Shown in pieces: positions 16,471 through 26,470 of a stretch of DNA of 64,000 nucleotides. Position numbers and translations under genes: made by a program. The notes beneath the pieces were generated by a model that had not been told where the DNA came from, made no database searches, and saw nothing but the letters and a program-made list of their open reading frames with translations. Positions within the stretch are counted from its first letter, which is position 1; each line of letters begins with the position of its first letter. Origin of the DNA: Bacteroides eggerthii (GTDB taxonomy: Bacteria; Bacteroidota; Bacteroidia; Bacteroidales; Bacteroidaceae); contig NZ_CP102258.1 in assembly GCF_025146565.1 (NCBI RefSeq), positions 3,008,001 to 3,072,000 of the forward strand. The letters are read 5' to 3'.

Positions 16471-17391
16471 TTACTTATTTACTCGGAACTTCTCGCAACC
16501 GTCTTTCAGGAAGCCTACAATCTGCTTGGCAGCGGCAATACCTGCATTGATATTGGCTTCGGCAGTCTGCGCACCCATTTTCTTCGGTGTGGAGAAATAA
16601 CGGCCGGCAAACTTGGCAGCGAAAGTCTCATTGGCTGCAGGCATGATGTCGGTCATGTATTTCAGGTCGGGACGTTCTTCCATGAGCTGAATCAACTCGG
16701 CTTCGTTGATAACCTCCTTGCGGGCGGTATTGACCAGCAAACCGCCTTTCGGCATCTTGTTCACCAAAGCATAGTTAATAGAATTCTTGGTTTCTGCCGT
16801 TGCAGGAATATGCAGGGAAACAACATCACAAGTAGAATAAAGCTCTTCGGCAGAAGCGACAGCTTTTACGCCATCCTTCTCAATCACTTCTTTCGGGCAG
16901 AAAGCGTCGAAAGCATAGATGTCCATGCCGAAACCCTTGGCGATACGCGCCACATTGCGTCCTACATTGCCATAAGCGTGAATACCCAGCTTCTTGCCCA
17001 TCAGTTCCGTACCGGAGGTGCCGTTGTACATGTTGCGGACAGCCATTACCATAAGTCCGAAAGCCAGTTCGGCTACGGCATTGGAGTTCTGTCCCGGAGT
17101 GTTCATCACACATACGTTGTGGGCAGTGGCGGCAGCCAAGTCCACATTGTCATAACCGGCACCGGCACGTACCACGATTTTCAGTTCTTTGGCGGCGTCC
17201 AACACCTCGGCATCGATGATGTCGCTACGTATAATAATAGCATTGGCGTCTTTCACAGCTTCCAGCAATTTCGCCTTGTCACCATATTTTTCCAGCAAAG
17301 CAAGTTCATAACCTGCTGCTTCAATTTCTTTGCGGATACCGTCTACTGCAACCTTTGCAAACGGCTTGTCTGTTGCGACTAATACTTTCAT
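16471..17391 (-). CDS. serA: D-3-phosphoglycerate dehydrogenase, His-to-Lys subtype
   Basis: Cytoplasmic NAD-dependent oxidation of 3-phosphoglycerate to 3-phosphohydroxypyruvate, the first step of serine synthesis. Length 306 residues, without the C-terminal ACT domain of E. coli SerA. The Rossmann NAD site is GIHAYGNVGRNVARIAKG (~136-153), and VSLHIPATAETKNSIN and LVNTARKEVINEAEL follow. Where most 2-hydroxyacid dehydrogenases have the catalytic TPHIGAST, this protein has TPKKMGAQT, so the His of the Glu-His pair is Lys. From memory, such a Lys subtype has been described in Entamoeba and Bacteroides. Sits downstream of serC in the same operon. Confidence 0.9.
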   Translation of the reverse strand: MKVLVATDKPFAKVAVDGIRKEIEAAGYELALLEKYGDKAKLLEAVKDANAIIIRSDIIDAEVLDAAKELKIVVRAGAGYDNVDLAAATAHNVCVMNTPGQNSNAVAELAFGLMVMAVRNMYNGTSGTELMGKKLGIHAYGNVGRNVARIAKGFGMDIYAFDAFCPKEVIEKDGVKAVASAEELYSTCDVVSLHIPATAETKNSINYALVNKMPKGGLLVNTARKEVINEAELIQLMEERPDLKYMTDIMPAANETFAAKFAGRYFSTPKKMGAQTAEANINAGIAAAKQIVGFLKDGCEKFRVNK

Positions 17392-17413
17392 GATTTAATG
17401 GTATTAAAAAAGA

Positions 17414-17491
17414 TTCACCACAGAACCGCACAGAGTTTCACAGAGTTTTCCTTTTCATTTCTCTGTGGGACTCTGTGCCCTCTGTGGTGAA
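17414..17491. repeat. CACAGAG-type inverted repeat in the serC-serA gap
   Basis: TTCACCACAGA (17414-17424) is complementary to TCTGTGGTGAA (17481-17491). Between them are further CACAGAG and CTCTGTG blocks, so the whole 78 bp can fold. The same outer arms recur at 53276 and 53612, so this is a dispersed element. Confidence 0.7.
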
Positions 17492-17500
17492 CAAATATTG

Positions 17501-18568
17501 TTAATGAAGTTTCTCAAATTCCTGCATGCAGTCTATCAAAGCCTGTACGCTTTCTTTCGGCATAGCGTTGTAGCAAGATGCGCGGAAACCGCCTACTGAA
17601 CGATGTCCTTTGATACCTACCATACCTTTTTCGGTAGCAAACTTCAGGAAGTCTGCTTCAAATTCTTTGTATTCGGGGGCCATTACGAAGCAGATGTTCA
17701 TGCGTGAACGGTCCTCTTTGGCAGCAGTACCTACGAACATTTTGTTGCGGTCTATCTCGGCATACAGCATATCGGCCTTTTCGATAGCGCGACGTTCCAT
17801 TTCCTTCACACCGCCTTGTGCCTTGATCCAGCGCAAAGTCTGCAATGCTGCATAAATAGGCACAACCGGAGGGGTATTGAACATTGAGCCACCGTCGATA
17901 TGTGTCTGATAGTTCAGCATGGTGGGGATGTAACGTGACACCTTGCCCACTGCATCGTTCTTCACGATAACGAATGTCACACCCGCAGGAGCCAGATTCT
18001 TCTGTGCACCGCCGTAGATACAGATATATTTGGACACGTCGATAGGACGGGAGAATATATCGGATGACATGTCAGCAATCATCGGCACGTTTACATCCAG
18101 GTCTTCTTTCAGCTCCGTACCATAGATCGTATTGTTGGTGGTGATATGGAAATAGTCCACATCAGCCGGTACTGTGTAATCTTTCGGAATATAAGTATAA
18201 GTGGCTTCAGCAGAAGAGGCAACTTCTACAACCTCGCCAAAACCTTTGGCTTCTTTCATGGCTTTCTTGGCCCACACACCTGTGTTGAGGTATGCGGCTT
18301 TCTTTTCGAGGAAATTGAAAGGAACCATGCAGAATTCCATACTTGCGCCACCGCCCAAGAACAGTACCGAATAACCTTCGGGAATGTTAAGTAGTTCTTT
18401 GAACAGTGCTACGGCTTCGTCCACTACGGGCTGGAAGTCTTTAGCGCGGTGGCTAATCTCCATAAGAGAAAGACCGGATCCATTGAAATCTAAAATAGCC
18501 TTCGCTGTATCCTCTATCACCTCACGCGGAAGAATGGAAGGTCCTGCATTGAAATTATGCTTTTTCAT
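17501..18568 (-). CDS. serC: phosphoserine aminotransferase
   Basis: PLP enzyme that converts 3-phosphohydroxypyruvate and glutamate to phosphoserine and 2-oxoglutarate, the second step of serine synthesis (it also serves pyridoxal synthesis in many bacteria). 355 residues is normal. The start [16 protein letters not shown] at 18568 fits family N-termini; the longer frame from 18592 adds only nine residues. The PLP lysine region is [12 protein letters not shown] (~190-201), and [11 protein letters not shown] binds cofactor phosphate. It is the promoter-proximal gene of serC-serA-DUF1015. Confidence 0.95.
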   Translation of the reverse strand: MKKHNFNAGPSILPREVIEDTAKAILDFNGSGLSLMEISHRAKDFQPVVDEAVALFKELLNIPEGYSVLFLGGGASMEFCMVPFNFLEKKAAYLNTGVWAKKAMKEAKGFGEVVEVASSAEATYTYIPKDYTVPADVDYFHITTNNTIYGTELKEDLDVNVPMIADMSSDIFSRPIDVSKYICIYGGAQKNLAPAGVTFVIVKNDAVGKVSRYIPTMLNYQTHIDGGSMFNTPPVVPIYAALQTLRWIKAQGGVKEMERRAIEKADMLYAEIDRNKMFVGTAAKEDRSRMNICFVMAPEYKEFEADFLKFATEKGMVGIKGHRSVGGFRASCYNAMPKESVQALIDCMQEFEKLH

Positions 18569-18621
18569 TTGAAGTTTGTTTTGGTTATACAATTTCGTTC
18601 ATTTTGTGTCTTTCGACATGG

Positions 18622-18652
18622 CGAAATTACGGAATTATTTCTGTATTGCAAA
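18622..18652 (-). promoter_or_regulatory. promoter of the serC-serA-DUF1015 operon
   Basis: On the minus strand, TTTG (18649-18652), a 19-bp spacer and TAATTTCG (18622-18629) give a near-consensus -33/-7 pair, 53 bp upstream of the serC start codon. Confidence 0.65.
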
Positions 18653-18895
18653 TCTTTCCTTATAAAAATCCTTCTTTATGGCGCATTTGCCTTACTTTTT
18701 ATTGGTATATACAAGAATTATACACCAATCTGTTATGTATACTTACCAAAAAAGGTGTTAAAAGGTAAACTGAAAGAAAGAAGCGGAAATAACTTTCTAC
18801 TATGAATAAAAACTGAAAAGAAAGTGCATATTTATCAGAAGCAAGCCATTCTCCTATGCTTAATAACATTCCCCGCCATGCTTAATAACATCAGT
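18653..18895. other. gap between serC and the helicase gene
   Basis: AT-rich DNA with no credible gene. The only structure seen is a direct repeat of TGCTTAATAACAT near 18857 and 18880. Both flanking genes are on the minus strand. Confidence 0.5.
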
Positions 18896-20242
18896 CTACC
18901 GGGCTTCTTCTATCAAGGTCTTCATGCCTTTGATTTTTTCTCCACGCAGCAGCGTGAGCAGTTGCTTCACCTTGCTGCGGCGAACTGCCACAAAAGCGTA
19001 GTGTTCTTTTACGTCCACCTGTCCCACATCTTCACGCGCCAATCCACCTTTTTTATATAGGAAGCCCACGATGTCCACTTTGTTAAGTTTGTCTTTCTTG
19101 CCTTTACCTATATATAAGGTAGTCCAACGGGATTTGGCAGGCTTCGGCGTTTGTTCCGGCAGCCCGAATACGGGGATTTCTTCCGGAAGATAATCGGGCA
19201 AACGCTCTTCCGCATGGAGAAGCAGGAAGGACGAGCCGCGTGCTTCCCAACGCGCCGTACGCCCATTGCGGTGCGTAAAGGCTTCCTCGTTGACAGGCAT
19301 GTGGTAGTGGACAACATTGTCGATGCCCGGAATATCCAATCCGCGTGCGGCAAGGTCGGTGGACACCAGAACGGGGCAACTGCCATTACGGAACTTATAG
19401 AGCGCCCGTTCGCGATCTTCCTGCTCCATGCCGCCATGAAAGGCGTCGCAGGGGAATTTCTTTGACTTCAAGTAGGCAGCCACGCGCTCCACACTCTCGC
19501 GGTAGTTCACGAACACCAGTGTAGAACGGTCGCCCAAGGTACAAAGCAGGCGGTACAATGTTTCCAGCTTATCTTTTTCGGGCGAAATGACCTTCTGTAA
19601 GTCAAGGCGATTGGAAACGGCTTCTTCCGAAAGGAAGTTCAGCCTGATGACTTGTGACGACGGTGTGTCACTGCCGGATACCGCTCCCCCTACTCCTGCA
19701 AATTGCGGGATCTCCTCGGCATCTGTTGCCGAAAGCAGCACGCGTTTCTGCAAGGCGGGCAGTTGCCCGATAACCTCTGCCATTTCGTCGTGGAAGCCGA
19801 ATTCAAGACATTTGTCAAACTCGTCAATCACCAGTGTGGTGACAGAGTGCACCTCGAAGTTCCGTTTCCTCAAATGGTCGTTCATACGGCCGGGAGTACC
19901 AATGATGACAGCCGGATTGATGCCCCTCATTGTGCGATGCTCTTCCATTGCCGGGCGTCCGCCATAGCAGCTCATCGCCTTAAAGGGTACATTCATCGAC
20001 TTGAATACGGTTTCTATCTGCAAGGCAAGCTCACGCGAAGGAACAAGCACCACTGCCTGCACGCCCTGCACATCCGCTTTGAGCGATTGTACCAGCGGCA
20101 ACAGGAATGCCAGTGTCTTGCCCGAACCTGTGGGCGACAGCAGGACGAGGTCTTTATTGGATTGGTAAGCATCCCGCGCAGCCTCTTGCATCGGGGTGAG
20201 CTGTTCTATCTGTAAGTTGCGAAGTATATCGGATTGTTCCAT
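18896..20242 (-). CDS. DbpA-like DEAD-box RNA helicase
   Basis: A 448-residue cytoplasmic ATP-dependent RNA helicase. Motif I is SPTGSGKT (~36-43), motif II reads DEFD (in LVIDEFDKCLEFGF) instead of DEAD, motif III is SAT, and motif VI is HRNGRTAR. The last ~75 residues (TLYIGKGKKDKLNKVDIVGFLY ... VRRSKVKQLLTLL, with a break) match the DbpA RNA-binding domain that recognises 23S rRNA helix 92, so a role in 50S assembly is likely. The gene stands between the serine operon and the nqr operon, with the nqr terminator just upstream. Confidence 0.88.
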   Translation of the reverse strand: MEQSDILRNLQIEQLTPMQEAARDAYQSNKDLVLLSPTGSGKTLAFLLPLVQSLKADVQGVQAVVLVPSRELALQIETVFKSMNVPFKAMSCYGGRPAMEEHRTMRGINPAVIIGTPGRMNDHLRKRNFEVHSVTTLVIDEFDKCLEFGFHDEMAEVIGQLPALQKRVLLSATDAEEIPQFAGVGGAVSGSDTPSSQVIRLNFLSEEAVSNRLDLQKVISPEKDKLETLYRLLCTLGDRSTLVFVNYRESVERVAAYLKSKKFPCDAFHGGMEQEDRERALYKFRNGSCPVLVSTDLAARGLDIPGIDNVVHYHMPVNEEAFTHRNGRTARWEARGSSFLLLHAEERLPDYLPEEIPVFGLPEQTPKPAKSRWTTLYIGKGKKDKLNKVDIVGFLYKKGGLAREDVGQVDVKEHYAFVAVRRSKVKQLLTLLRGEKIKGMKTLIEEAR

Positions 20243-20330
20243 AAATTTCTTTGAATTAATGGAGCAAAGATACGAAAAGATTATATGTTTGATGTACCGG
20301 ACAATCCTTTTGATTAGCCTGACTATAAAA

Positions 20331-20364
20331 AAACTCCGGCAAGAGCCAAAGCCCGCCGGAGTTT
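20331..20364 (-). terminator. intrinsic terminator of the nqr operon
   Basis: Stem AAACTCCGGC / GCCGGAGTTT (20331-20340, 20355-20364). On the minus strand it is followed by seven T residues, right after the nqrF stop at 20403. Confidence 0.85.
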
Positions 20365-20402
20365 CCTCACTATTTTACTATTATGTATCTTAACAATGCA
20401 CC

Positions 20403-21677
20403 TTATCCGCCGAAGTTGTCGAACATCAGGTTCTGAGCCGGAACGCCGAGGTCGTCGAGCATCTTCTCAACGGCTTTGGACATCGGGCCGGGACCGCACA
20501 TGTAGTATTCGATATCTTCGGGAGCTTCGTGATCTTTCAGGTAAGTCTCGTAGATTACGTTGTGAACGAAGCCCGGAGTGTACTTCACGCCCGCTGCATC
20601 GGCTGCCGGATCGGGACGGTCCAGTGCGAGGTGGAACTTGAAGTTGGGGAAGTCTTTTTCAATCTGCAGGAAGTCTTCCAGATAGAACACTTCATTGAGC
20701 GCACGTGCACCGTAGAAATAGTTCATCACGCGGTCGGTAGTATGCAACGTCTTTGTCAGGTGCATAATCTGCGCACGCAACGGAGCCATACCGGCACCAC
20801 CACCAATCCACATCATTTCCTTCTTGGAGTCGAAAATCGGATGGAAGTCTCCGTAAGGACCGCTCATCGTCACCTTATCACCCGGTTTCAGCGTGAAGAT
20901 ATAGGATGAAGCGATACCCGGCATTACATCCATGAAGCCCGGACCTTGGTCTTTCGGCTTGAACGGAGGAGTGGCGATACGTACCGTCAGCATGATGCGG
21001 TCGCCCTCGGCAGGGTAGTTCGCCATAGAGTAGGCACGAATGGTCTCTTCATCGTTACGGCACTTCAAGCCCATCAGGCCGAATTTCTCCCATGCAGGCA
21101 GATACTCTTCGCCGATAAGGGATTTGTCGATGTCCTTGTCGTAGTCCATGGAGTATTTAGGAATCTTAATCTGTGCATAAGAACCCGGGATGAAGTCCAT
21201 GTGCTCACCCTTGGGCAATGCAACGATAAACTCCTTGATGAACGTAGCCACGTTCTTGTTGGAGATGACCTCGCACTCCCACTCTTTTACGCCGAGTACA
21301 GACTCGTCGATCTTAATTCCCATGTCGCTCTTCACCTTCACCTGGCAACCCAGACGCCAGTGGTCCTGGATTTGCTTACGGCTGAAGTGAGGTATTTCGG
21401 AGGGCAGAATCTCGCCGCCACCTTCCACAACCTGGCATTTGCACTGTCCGCATGAGCCTTTGCCACCGCAAGCGGAGGAAAGAAACACGCCGTTTACGGA
21501 CAGCGTATTCAGCAGCGTCGAACCGGAAGCTACCTCCAGCTCCTTGTCGCCGTTGATCGTCAATTTCACATTGCCTGAAGGAACCAAGAAGTTCTTGGCT
21601 ACCAACAGAATAACCACAAGCAACAGAACAACCGCGAGGAATACTCCAATGCTTGCTAATATCATATTCATATCCAT
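20403..21677 (-). CDS. nqrF: Na+-translocating NADH:quinone reductase subunit F
   Basis: Electron-entry subunit: oxidises NADH and passes electrons through FAD and a 2Fe-2S cluster to the rest of Na+-NQR in the inner membrane. 424 residues with one N-terminal helix (MILASIGVFLAVVLLLVVIL), a ferredoxin domain with SACGGKGSCGQCKC (~69-82), then FAD- and NAD-binding domains (RAYSMANYP, GGGAGMAPLRAQI, YMCGPGPM). The start at 21677 is chosen because an AAAGGAA ribosome-binding stretch precedes it and it clears the nqrE stop (21695); the longer frame would overlap nqrE. Last gene of nqrABCDEF. Confidence 0.96.
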   Translation of the reverse strand: MDMNMILASIGVFLAVVLLLVVILLVAKNFLVPSGNVKLTINGDKELEVASGSTLLNTLSVNGVFLSSACGGKGSCGQCKCQVVEGGGEILPSEIPHFSRKQIQDHWRLGCQVKVKSDMGIKIDESVLGVKEWECEVISNKNVATFIKEFIVALPKGEHMDFIPGSYAQIKIPKYSMDYDKDIDKSLIGEEYLPAWEKFGLMGLKCRNDEETIRAYSMANYPAEGDRIMLTVRIATPPFKPKDQGPGFMDVMPGIASSYIFTLKPGDKVTMSGPYGDFHPIFDSKKEMMWIGGGAGMAPLRAQIMHLTKTLHTTDRVMNYFYGARALNEVFYLEDFLQIEKDFPNFKFHLALDRPDPAADAAGVKYTPGFVHNVIYETYLKDHEAPEDIEYYMCGPGPMSKAVEKMLDDLGVPAQNLMFDNFGG

Positions 21678-21694
21678 TGTCTTATTCCTTTCTT

Positions 21695-22321
21695 TTAGAT
21701 GTTCAAACCAGAGAAACACATAAATGCCATTGCCATCAGACCCACTGTGATGAAGGTGATGCCCAAGCCTTTCAGCGGAGCAGGCACATCAGAGTAGGCC
21801 ATCTTCTCGCGAATGGCAGCCAGACCGACAATAGCCAGCAACCAGCCGATGCCCGAGCCCAGTGCATAGGAAACGGCATCTGCCACGTCACCGATATATT
21901 TCGGATCGCTCTCGCCCACGTTGATGCGTTGCTGCATGAAGAGTGACGCACCCATGATGGCGCAGTTCACAGCGATCAGCGGCAGGAAGATACCCAGTGA
22001 AGCGTAGAGCGAAGGGCTGAAACGTTCCACAATCATCTCCACCAACTGAACGATAGCGGCAATTACGGCAATGAAAAGAATAAAACTCAGGAAGCTGAGG
22101 TCGACACCTTCAATGATGGCGTTGGGACCCAGTACTTTCGTTTGCAACAAATAGTTGACCGGAAGTGTCACCACCAACACGAAAGTTACGGCGATACCCA
22201 GTCCTACGGCAGTCTTTACATTCTTTGATACGGCCAGATAAGAGCACATACCGAGGAAGAATGCAAATATCATATTGTCCACAAAAATGGAGCGGACGAA
22301 TAAACTTAATAAATGTTCCAT
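21695..22321 (-). CDS. nqrE: Na+-NQR subunit E
   Basis: A 208-residue integral membrane subunit, paralogous to NqrD and RnfA, with about six helices. Half-helices of the paralogues form the Na+ pathway, with an iron centre between NqrD and NqrE. Family features are the N-terminal [23 protein letters not shown] (broken here) and the [21 protein letters not shown] segment near the end. It lies between nqrD and nqrF; the 94-bp nqrD-nqrE gap holds repeated AAGAATTAAGAAT-like sequence. Confidence 0.95.
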   Translation of the reverse strand: MEHLLSLFVRSIFVDNMIFAFFLGMCSYLAVSKNVKTAVGLGIAVTFVLVVTLPVNYLLQTKVLGPNAIIEGVDLSFLSFILFIAVIAAIVQLVEMIVERFSPSLYASLGIFLPLIAVNCAIMGASLFMQQRINVGESDPKYIGDVADAVSYALGSGIGWLLAIVGLAAIREKMAYSDVPAPLKGLGITFITVGLMAMAFMCFSGLNI

Positions 22322-22415
22322 AATTCTTTTAATTAAGAACTAAGAATTAAGAATCAAGAATCTCCATACAGCAACGGCACAATCTTCATTCATCATTCCT
22401 CATTCTTCATTTATA

Positions 22416-23051
22416 TTACTTTTCCTGCAATTCTTTATGGCGTGCACGTTGATACCAGATGATGCAAGCGCAGAGAATCAGCGCCATAGGCGGCATCAGC
22501 ATCAAGCCGTTGTTCACATATCCAATCTTCTGCAAAGGCTCGTAGTTCAGGATGTTGAAACCAAGCAACGTGCCCGAACCCAGCAGTTCGCGGAAGAAAG
22601 CCACGATAACCAAGATCTTGGCGTATCCCAAACCATTGCCCACACCGTCAAGGAAGGACTCCCAGGGACCGTTCTGCATGGCAAATGCTTCCAAACGTCC
22701 CATGAGGATACAGTTTGTGATGATCAGACCCACGTATACGGAAAGCTGTACGCTCACATCGTAAGCAAAAGCCTTCAGAATCTCACTTACAATTGTCACC
22801 AATGCTGCAACTACCACCAACTGGACGATGATACGGATACGGTTGGGGATGGTCTTACGCAGCAATGAAATCACTACATTGGAGAATGCCGTAATCACCG
22901 TTACGGAAAGTCCCATTACGATAGCCGGTTCCAGCTTGGCGGTAACGGCCAAGGCAGAACAGATACCCAGCACCTGTACGGTAACGGGGTTGTTCAGTCC
23001 AAGCGGAGTAGAGAATACTTCTTTATTCTTTTTTGAAAACAATGCTCCCAT
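22416..23051 (-). CDS. nqrD: Na+-NQR subunit D
   Basis: An integral membrane subunit of 211 residues with about six helices, partner of NqrE. Recognised by [21 protein letters not shown], the [20 protein letters not shown] segment and [14 protein letters not shown]. The start at 23051 ([11 protein letters not shown]) is preferred to the ATG at 23069 because a GAGGAG ribosome-binding site sits about 10 bp upstream. The gap to the nqrC stop is only 4 bp. Confidence 0.95.
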   Translation of the reverse strand: MGALFSKKNKEVFSTPLGLNNPVTVQVLGICSALAVTAKLEPAIVMGLSVTVITAFSNVVISLLRKTIPNRIRIIVQLVVVAALVTIVSEILKAFAYDVSVQLSVYVGLIITNCILMGRLEAFAMQNGPWESFLDGVGNGLGYAKILVIVAFFRELLGSGTLLGFNILNYEPLQKIGYVNNGLMLMPPMALILCACIIWYQRARHKELQEK

Positions 23052-23055
23052 ATTC

Positions 23056-23745
23056 TTATTTCTCCTCATTATTATTAGTTAAAAAGTTCTTGTAGCTGCT
23101 CAGACAGGTTTTCAGCATGGCATCCACACCTACCGAGGTGATAGTACCGCCTGAAATGCCGTCCACCTGATAGTCGGGTTTCTCTACCTTTCCGTTCTTC
23201 ACAACGCCGAGGGCGATTTCACCGTTCTCCAGAGTCTTCTTGCCCGGAAATTCTCCCTGGAACTGGGCGGTTGCGATTTCGGCACCCAGACCCGGAGTTT
23301 CGCTGGCATGCGAGAAGTAAACGCCATAAACGGTGTCCTTGTCGCTGTTCAGGGCAACATAACCCCAGATGGCGCCCCAAAGGCCGGCACCGTAAACGGG
23401 GAATACATATTTGGTTTCTCCGTCCACTTCTGCCACAAATACGTGCAGGCGGTGGTTTTCCTTAGCTTCCTTTTCGTAGGCGGTGGCAAATGCACCGGTG
23501 TTCTCGGCCAGCGTACCGTCCTCGTTCATCAGCATGTCACCCTTGATGTACTTATTATATTCTGCATCGGCATCCTTCACATCCTTGATGTTGAGGGCGG
23601 CAAGAATCTGCTTCTTCGTATCCAGCTCCACGTTCTTGTTCTGAGTGGCACGCAGAGAGGAGCTTACGAATGCCAGCAGGAATGCGACGATAACAACCAT
23701 TACCGAAGCATAAATGATAGTATAACTATTACTATTGGTATTCAT
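23056..23745 (-). CDS. nqrC: Na+-NQR subunit C
   Basis: A 229-residue subunit anchored by one N-terminal helix ([19 protein letters not shown]) with a periplasmic FMN domain. FMN is attached covalently to the Thr of an SGxT motif; here [12 protein letters not shown] (~203-214) supplies it. The start at 23745 is used, as the longer frame from 23832 overlaps nqrB. The spacing to nqrB is 16 bp. Confidence 0.95.
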   Translation of the reverse strand: MNTNSNSYTIIYASVMVVIVAFLLAFVSSSLRATQNKNVELDTKKQILAALNIKDVKDADAEYNKYIKGDMLMNEDGTLAENTGAFATAYEKEAKENHRLHVFVAEVDGETKYVFPVYGAGLWGAIWGYVALNSDKDTVYGVYFSHASETPGLGAEIATAQFQGEFPGKKTLENGEIALGVVKNGKVEKPDYQVDGISGGTITSVGVDAMLKTCLSSYKNFLTNNNEEK

Positions 23746-23761
23746 TTCTTTTTCCGGTATT

Positions 23762-24934
23762 TTAATTGTTAGACTTAGCGGTTGCACGTTTCTCGCGGCG
23801 GCTGATATTACCCTGTACCACACAGTAGTCAATCAGCGGAGCGAAGATATTCATCAGCAGGATGGCAAGCATCATACCTTCGGGATAACCGGGGTTCAGC
23901 ACGCGGATAATGATAGCCATTGCGCCGATCAGGAATCCGAAGATGTACTTACCGGTCTCTGTGCGGGCAGAAGTAACGGGGTCGGTAGCCATGAATACGG
24001 CGCCGAAGCAGAAACCGCCCAATACGAGATGTTCGTACCAAGGCATTTGAGCCATTGCAGTGTCCGGTCCGATGGTGTTGAACACCCAGCCCATGAATGC
24101 ACCGCCCACAAATACGGAGAACATCGTTTTCCAGCTTGCGATGCCTGTCCACAGCAGCAGAATGGCGCCGAGGGCAATGGCTATGACGCTGGTTTCACCG
24201 ATGGAACCCGGAATAAGTCCGGTCACCATGTCCCATGAGAACTCCGGATATGCACCCGCAGTAGCGGCAGCTCCCAGCGGAGTGGCAACGGTGAGTCCGT
24301 CTACCGTCTGTCCCAAACCAAAGATGCTGTCGCCCGATACCCAAACGGCATCACCGGACATCTTCGTTGGATAGGCGAAGAACAGGAAAGCACGCGTAAT
24401 CAGGGCAACGTTGAACACGTTCATACCCGTACCGCCGAATACTTCCTTGGCAAAGATTACGGAGAATGCAGTGGCTACAGCCAGAATCCACAACGGACAG
24501 TCCACCGGCACAATCATCGGAATCAGGATACCCGAAACAAGGAAACCTTCCTGAATTTCTTCCTTCTTCCACTGAGCCACAACGAACTCAATGCCCAGAC
24601 CCACTACGTATGATACAATGATTTTAGGCAATACAGCCAGAAAACCGTAAGCAAACATTTCGATGAAACTGCCGGTTGCCCCGGTAGCGTGGAAATGCTG
24701 GTAACCTACGTTATACATACCGAACAGCAGCGCCGGTATCAACGCAATAACCACCATCGACATGATGCGTTTGCTATCGATGGAGTCGTGAATATGCGTT
24801 CCCGATTTCGCAGTGGCGTTGGGCACGAACAGGAATGTCTCGAAGCCGTCGAACACCGAACGAAATGCGTGGAATTTGCCGCCCTCTTCAAAGTTCGGCT
24901 TTATCTTGTCGAGATAATTTCTTAACGCTTTCAT
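23762..24934 (-). CDS. nqrB: Na+-NQR subunit B
   Basis: The largest membrane subunit, 390 residues with about ten helices. It holds riboflavin and a covalent FMN and is implicated in Na+ transport and quinone binding. The N-terminal LDKIKPNFEEGGKFHAF and the segments FVVAQWKKEEIQEGFLVSG and VDCPLWILAVATAFSVIFAK are typical. The FMN threonine is probably in TVATPLG (~229-235). It follows nqrA across a 107-bp low-complexity gap. Confidence 0.95.
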   Translation of the reverse strand: MKALRNYLDKIKPNFEEGGKFHAFRSVFDGFETFLFVPNATAKSGTHIHDSIDSKRIMSMVVIALIPALLFGMYNVGYQHFHATGATGSFIEMFAYGFLAVLPKIIVSYVVGLGIEFVVAQWKKEEIQEGFLVSGILIPMIVPVDCPLWILAVATAFSVIFAKEVFGGTGMNVFNVALITRAFLFFAYPTKMSGDAVWVSGDSIFGLGQTVDGLTVATPLGAAATAGAYPEFSWDMVTGLIPGSIGETSVIAIALGAILLLWTGIASWKTMFSVFVGGAFMGWVFNTIGPDTAMAQMPWYEHLVLGGFCFGAVFMATDPVTSARTETGKYIFGFLIGAMAIIIRVLNPGYPEGMMLAILLMNIFAPLIDYCVVQGNISRREKRATAKSNN

Positions 24935-25041
24935 TTATAGTTTTGAATTTTGAATTTTAAATTTTGAATTCTAAAGTTATAAATCGGCGAACTGCCTTTT
25001 GGCGCAATTCATAATTCATAAATTTATCATTCATAATTAGT

Positions 25042-26391
25042 TTACGCCATTTCGGCACGAAGCATGTCGAGACCGGCACGAACAATGCGTTGGATTTCCA
25101 CTTTGGAAGAACATACGAATTCGCAAAGTGCAAAGTCCTCAGGAGCTACTTCGTAGATGCCCAAAGCCTCCATGCGGTCGATGTCTCCTGCAATAATGGC
25201 CTTCAACAGATATTCGGGGAAAATGTCCATAGGGAATACGCGGTCGTACTCGCCCGACATAATCATATGACGTTCGCCACCCTTGATGCGGGCGTCGATC
25301 ACATATTCTTTCTTGCCCATCAGCCAACTGAAATAAGAACGGTTGACACTGAACTGATTGAAGCGCGGCATAATCCAACCCAGCATTTCGTGGATTTCAT
25401 CTCCTTCGGGGATTACGGTGAGCTGGCTGTCGAAAGCGCCGAGGAAACCGTTGGCGGCAATCTTCTTGCCTGTCAGCACGTTGCCGCTGATGTAGCGCAG
25501 GTCTTTATCGGTGGTTACGTTACCCTTGAACACATCGGTCAGCAATGCTCCTACCTGCAATTTGCAGTAAGCGGGTTTCAGCACTTCGCTGCCTGTTACG
25601 GCTACGGTACGGGTGAAATTCACGCGACCGGTGTTCATCAAACGGCCGATGAAGATTACGGCTTCCGCACCGATGGTCCATACCGTCTCGCCTTTCACTA
25701 CGGGAGAGATGTGGTTGATTTGTACACCTACGTTACCAGCCGGATTAGGACCGTCGAATGCAGTAACGGTAACGTTCTTTGCCTGTACGAGTGCGGCTGA
25801 TTTTTGTTTTACACTGATACTCAGGTACGTCTTTGCCATTCGGGCCAAAGCGTCAAGTCCTGTCTGGAAGTTTGCTTCCTCGCCTTTCAAGACGAACTCG
25901 AAGTCGGGAGCCAACGGATTGCTGTCGAAAGCAGAAATGAAGATTGCCTTCGGAGTCACCGTCGGATCGGCGATCACATCATACGGACGTTGGCGGATGA
26001 AAGCGAACATACCGGCTTGCAGCAATGCTTCCTTCACTTCCTGCGCACTCATCTTGGACGGATCCATCTTGCCGAATTCCTCGTAGTCCTGCTCAGCGGC
26101 AGCCTCCACCACGATGTTCAGCACCTTACGACGTGCACCGCGTTCCACGCTCGTCACTACGCCGCTTACGGGCGAAACAAATTTCAATTCAGGATGATTC
26201 TTGTCGATAAACAAGGGTCCCCCGGCCATTACATACTCCTGTTCTTTCACCACCACTTTCGGAGTGATACCTGTAAAATCATCGGGCACCAACGAGTAAA
26301 ATCCCGGCTCTTTCACAGACATAAACTCTTCGGCAGCTTTGCCTTTCAGGTTGATGTCAAGGCCTTTGCGTAACTTAATTACATTTGCCAT
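25042..26391 (-). CDS. nqrA: Na+-NQR subunit A
   Basis: The peripheral cytoplasmic subunit, 449 residues, first gene of nqrABCDEF. The start MANVIKLRKGLDINLKGKA at 26391 matches family N-termini; the longer frame to 26463 runs into promoter DNA. NqrA is involved in ubiquinone interaction and complex stability. In Bacteroides the complex links NADH oxidation to a sodium gradient feeding menaquinone and fumarate respiration (known for the genus). Confidence 0.95.
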   Translation of the reverse strand: MANVIKLRKGLDINLKGKAAEEFMSVKEPGFYSLVPDDFTGITPKVVVKEQEYVMAGGPLFIDKNHPELKFVSPVSGVVTSVERGARRKVLNIVVEAAAEQDYEEFGKMDPSKMSAQEVKEALLQAGMFAFIRQRPYDVIADPTVTPKAIFISAFDSNPLAPDFEFVLKGEEANFQTGLDALARMAKTYLSISVKQKSAALVQAKNVTVTAFDGPNPAGNVGVQINHISPVVKGETVWTIGAEAVIFIGRLMNTGRVNFTRTVAVTGSEVLKPAYCKLQVGALLTDVFKGNVTTDKDLRYISGNVLTGKKIAANGFLGAFDSQLTVIPEGDEIHEMLGWIMPRFNQFSVNRSYFSWLMGKKEYVIDARIKGGERHMIMSGEYDRVFPMDIFPEYLLKAIIAGDIDRMEALGIYEVAPEDFALCEFVCSSKVEIQRIVRAGLDMLRAEMA

Positions 26392-26428
26392 GCGTTTATA
26401 TAAAATAATGGTTTCATTAATTTGCCCG

Positions 26429-26470
26429 CAAAAGTAGCAAAAAAGAATGTGAATAAGTAGCAAAAAAGAA
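26429..26470 (-). promoter_or_regulatory. nqr operon promoter region with a duplicated 16-bp block
   Basis: On the minus strand the -7 element TACTTTTG is at 26429-26436. A 16-bp block, AAGTAGCAAAAAAGAA on the plus strand, occurs at 26432-26447 and again at 26455-26470. The 23-bp period could give two start sites or a paired operator. Confidence 0.55.

Noticed and set aside
22322..22415. Possible extra gene or attenuator between nqrD and nqrE
   Set aside because: Only repeated AAGAATTAAGAAT-like low-complexity sequence is seen, with no start, frame or stable hairpin.
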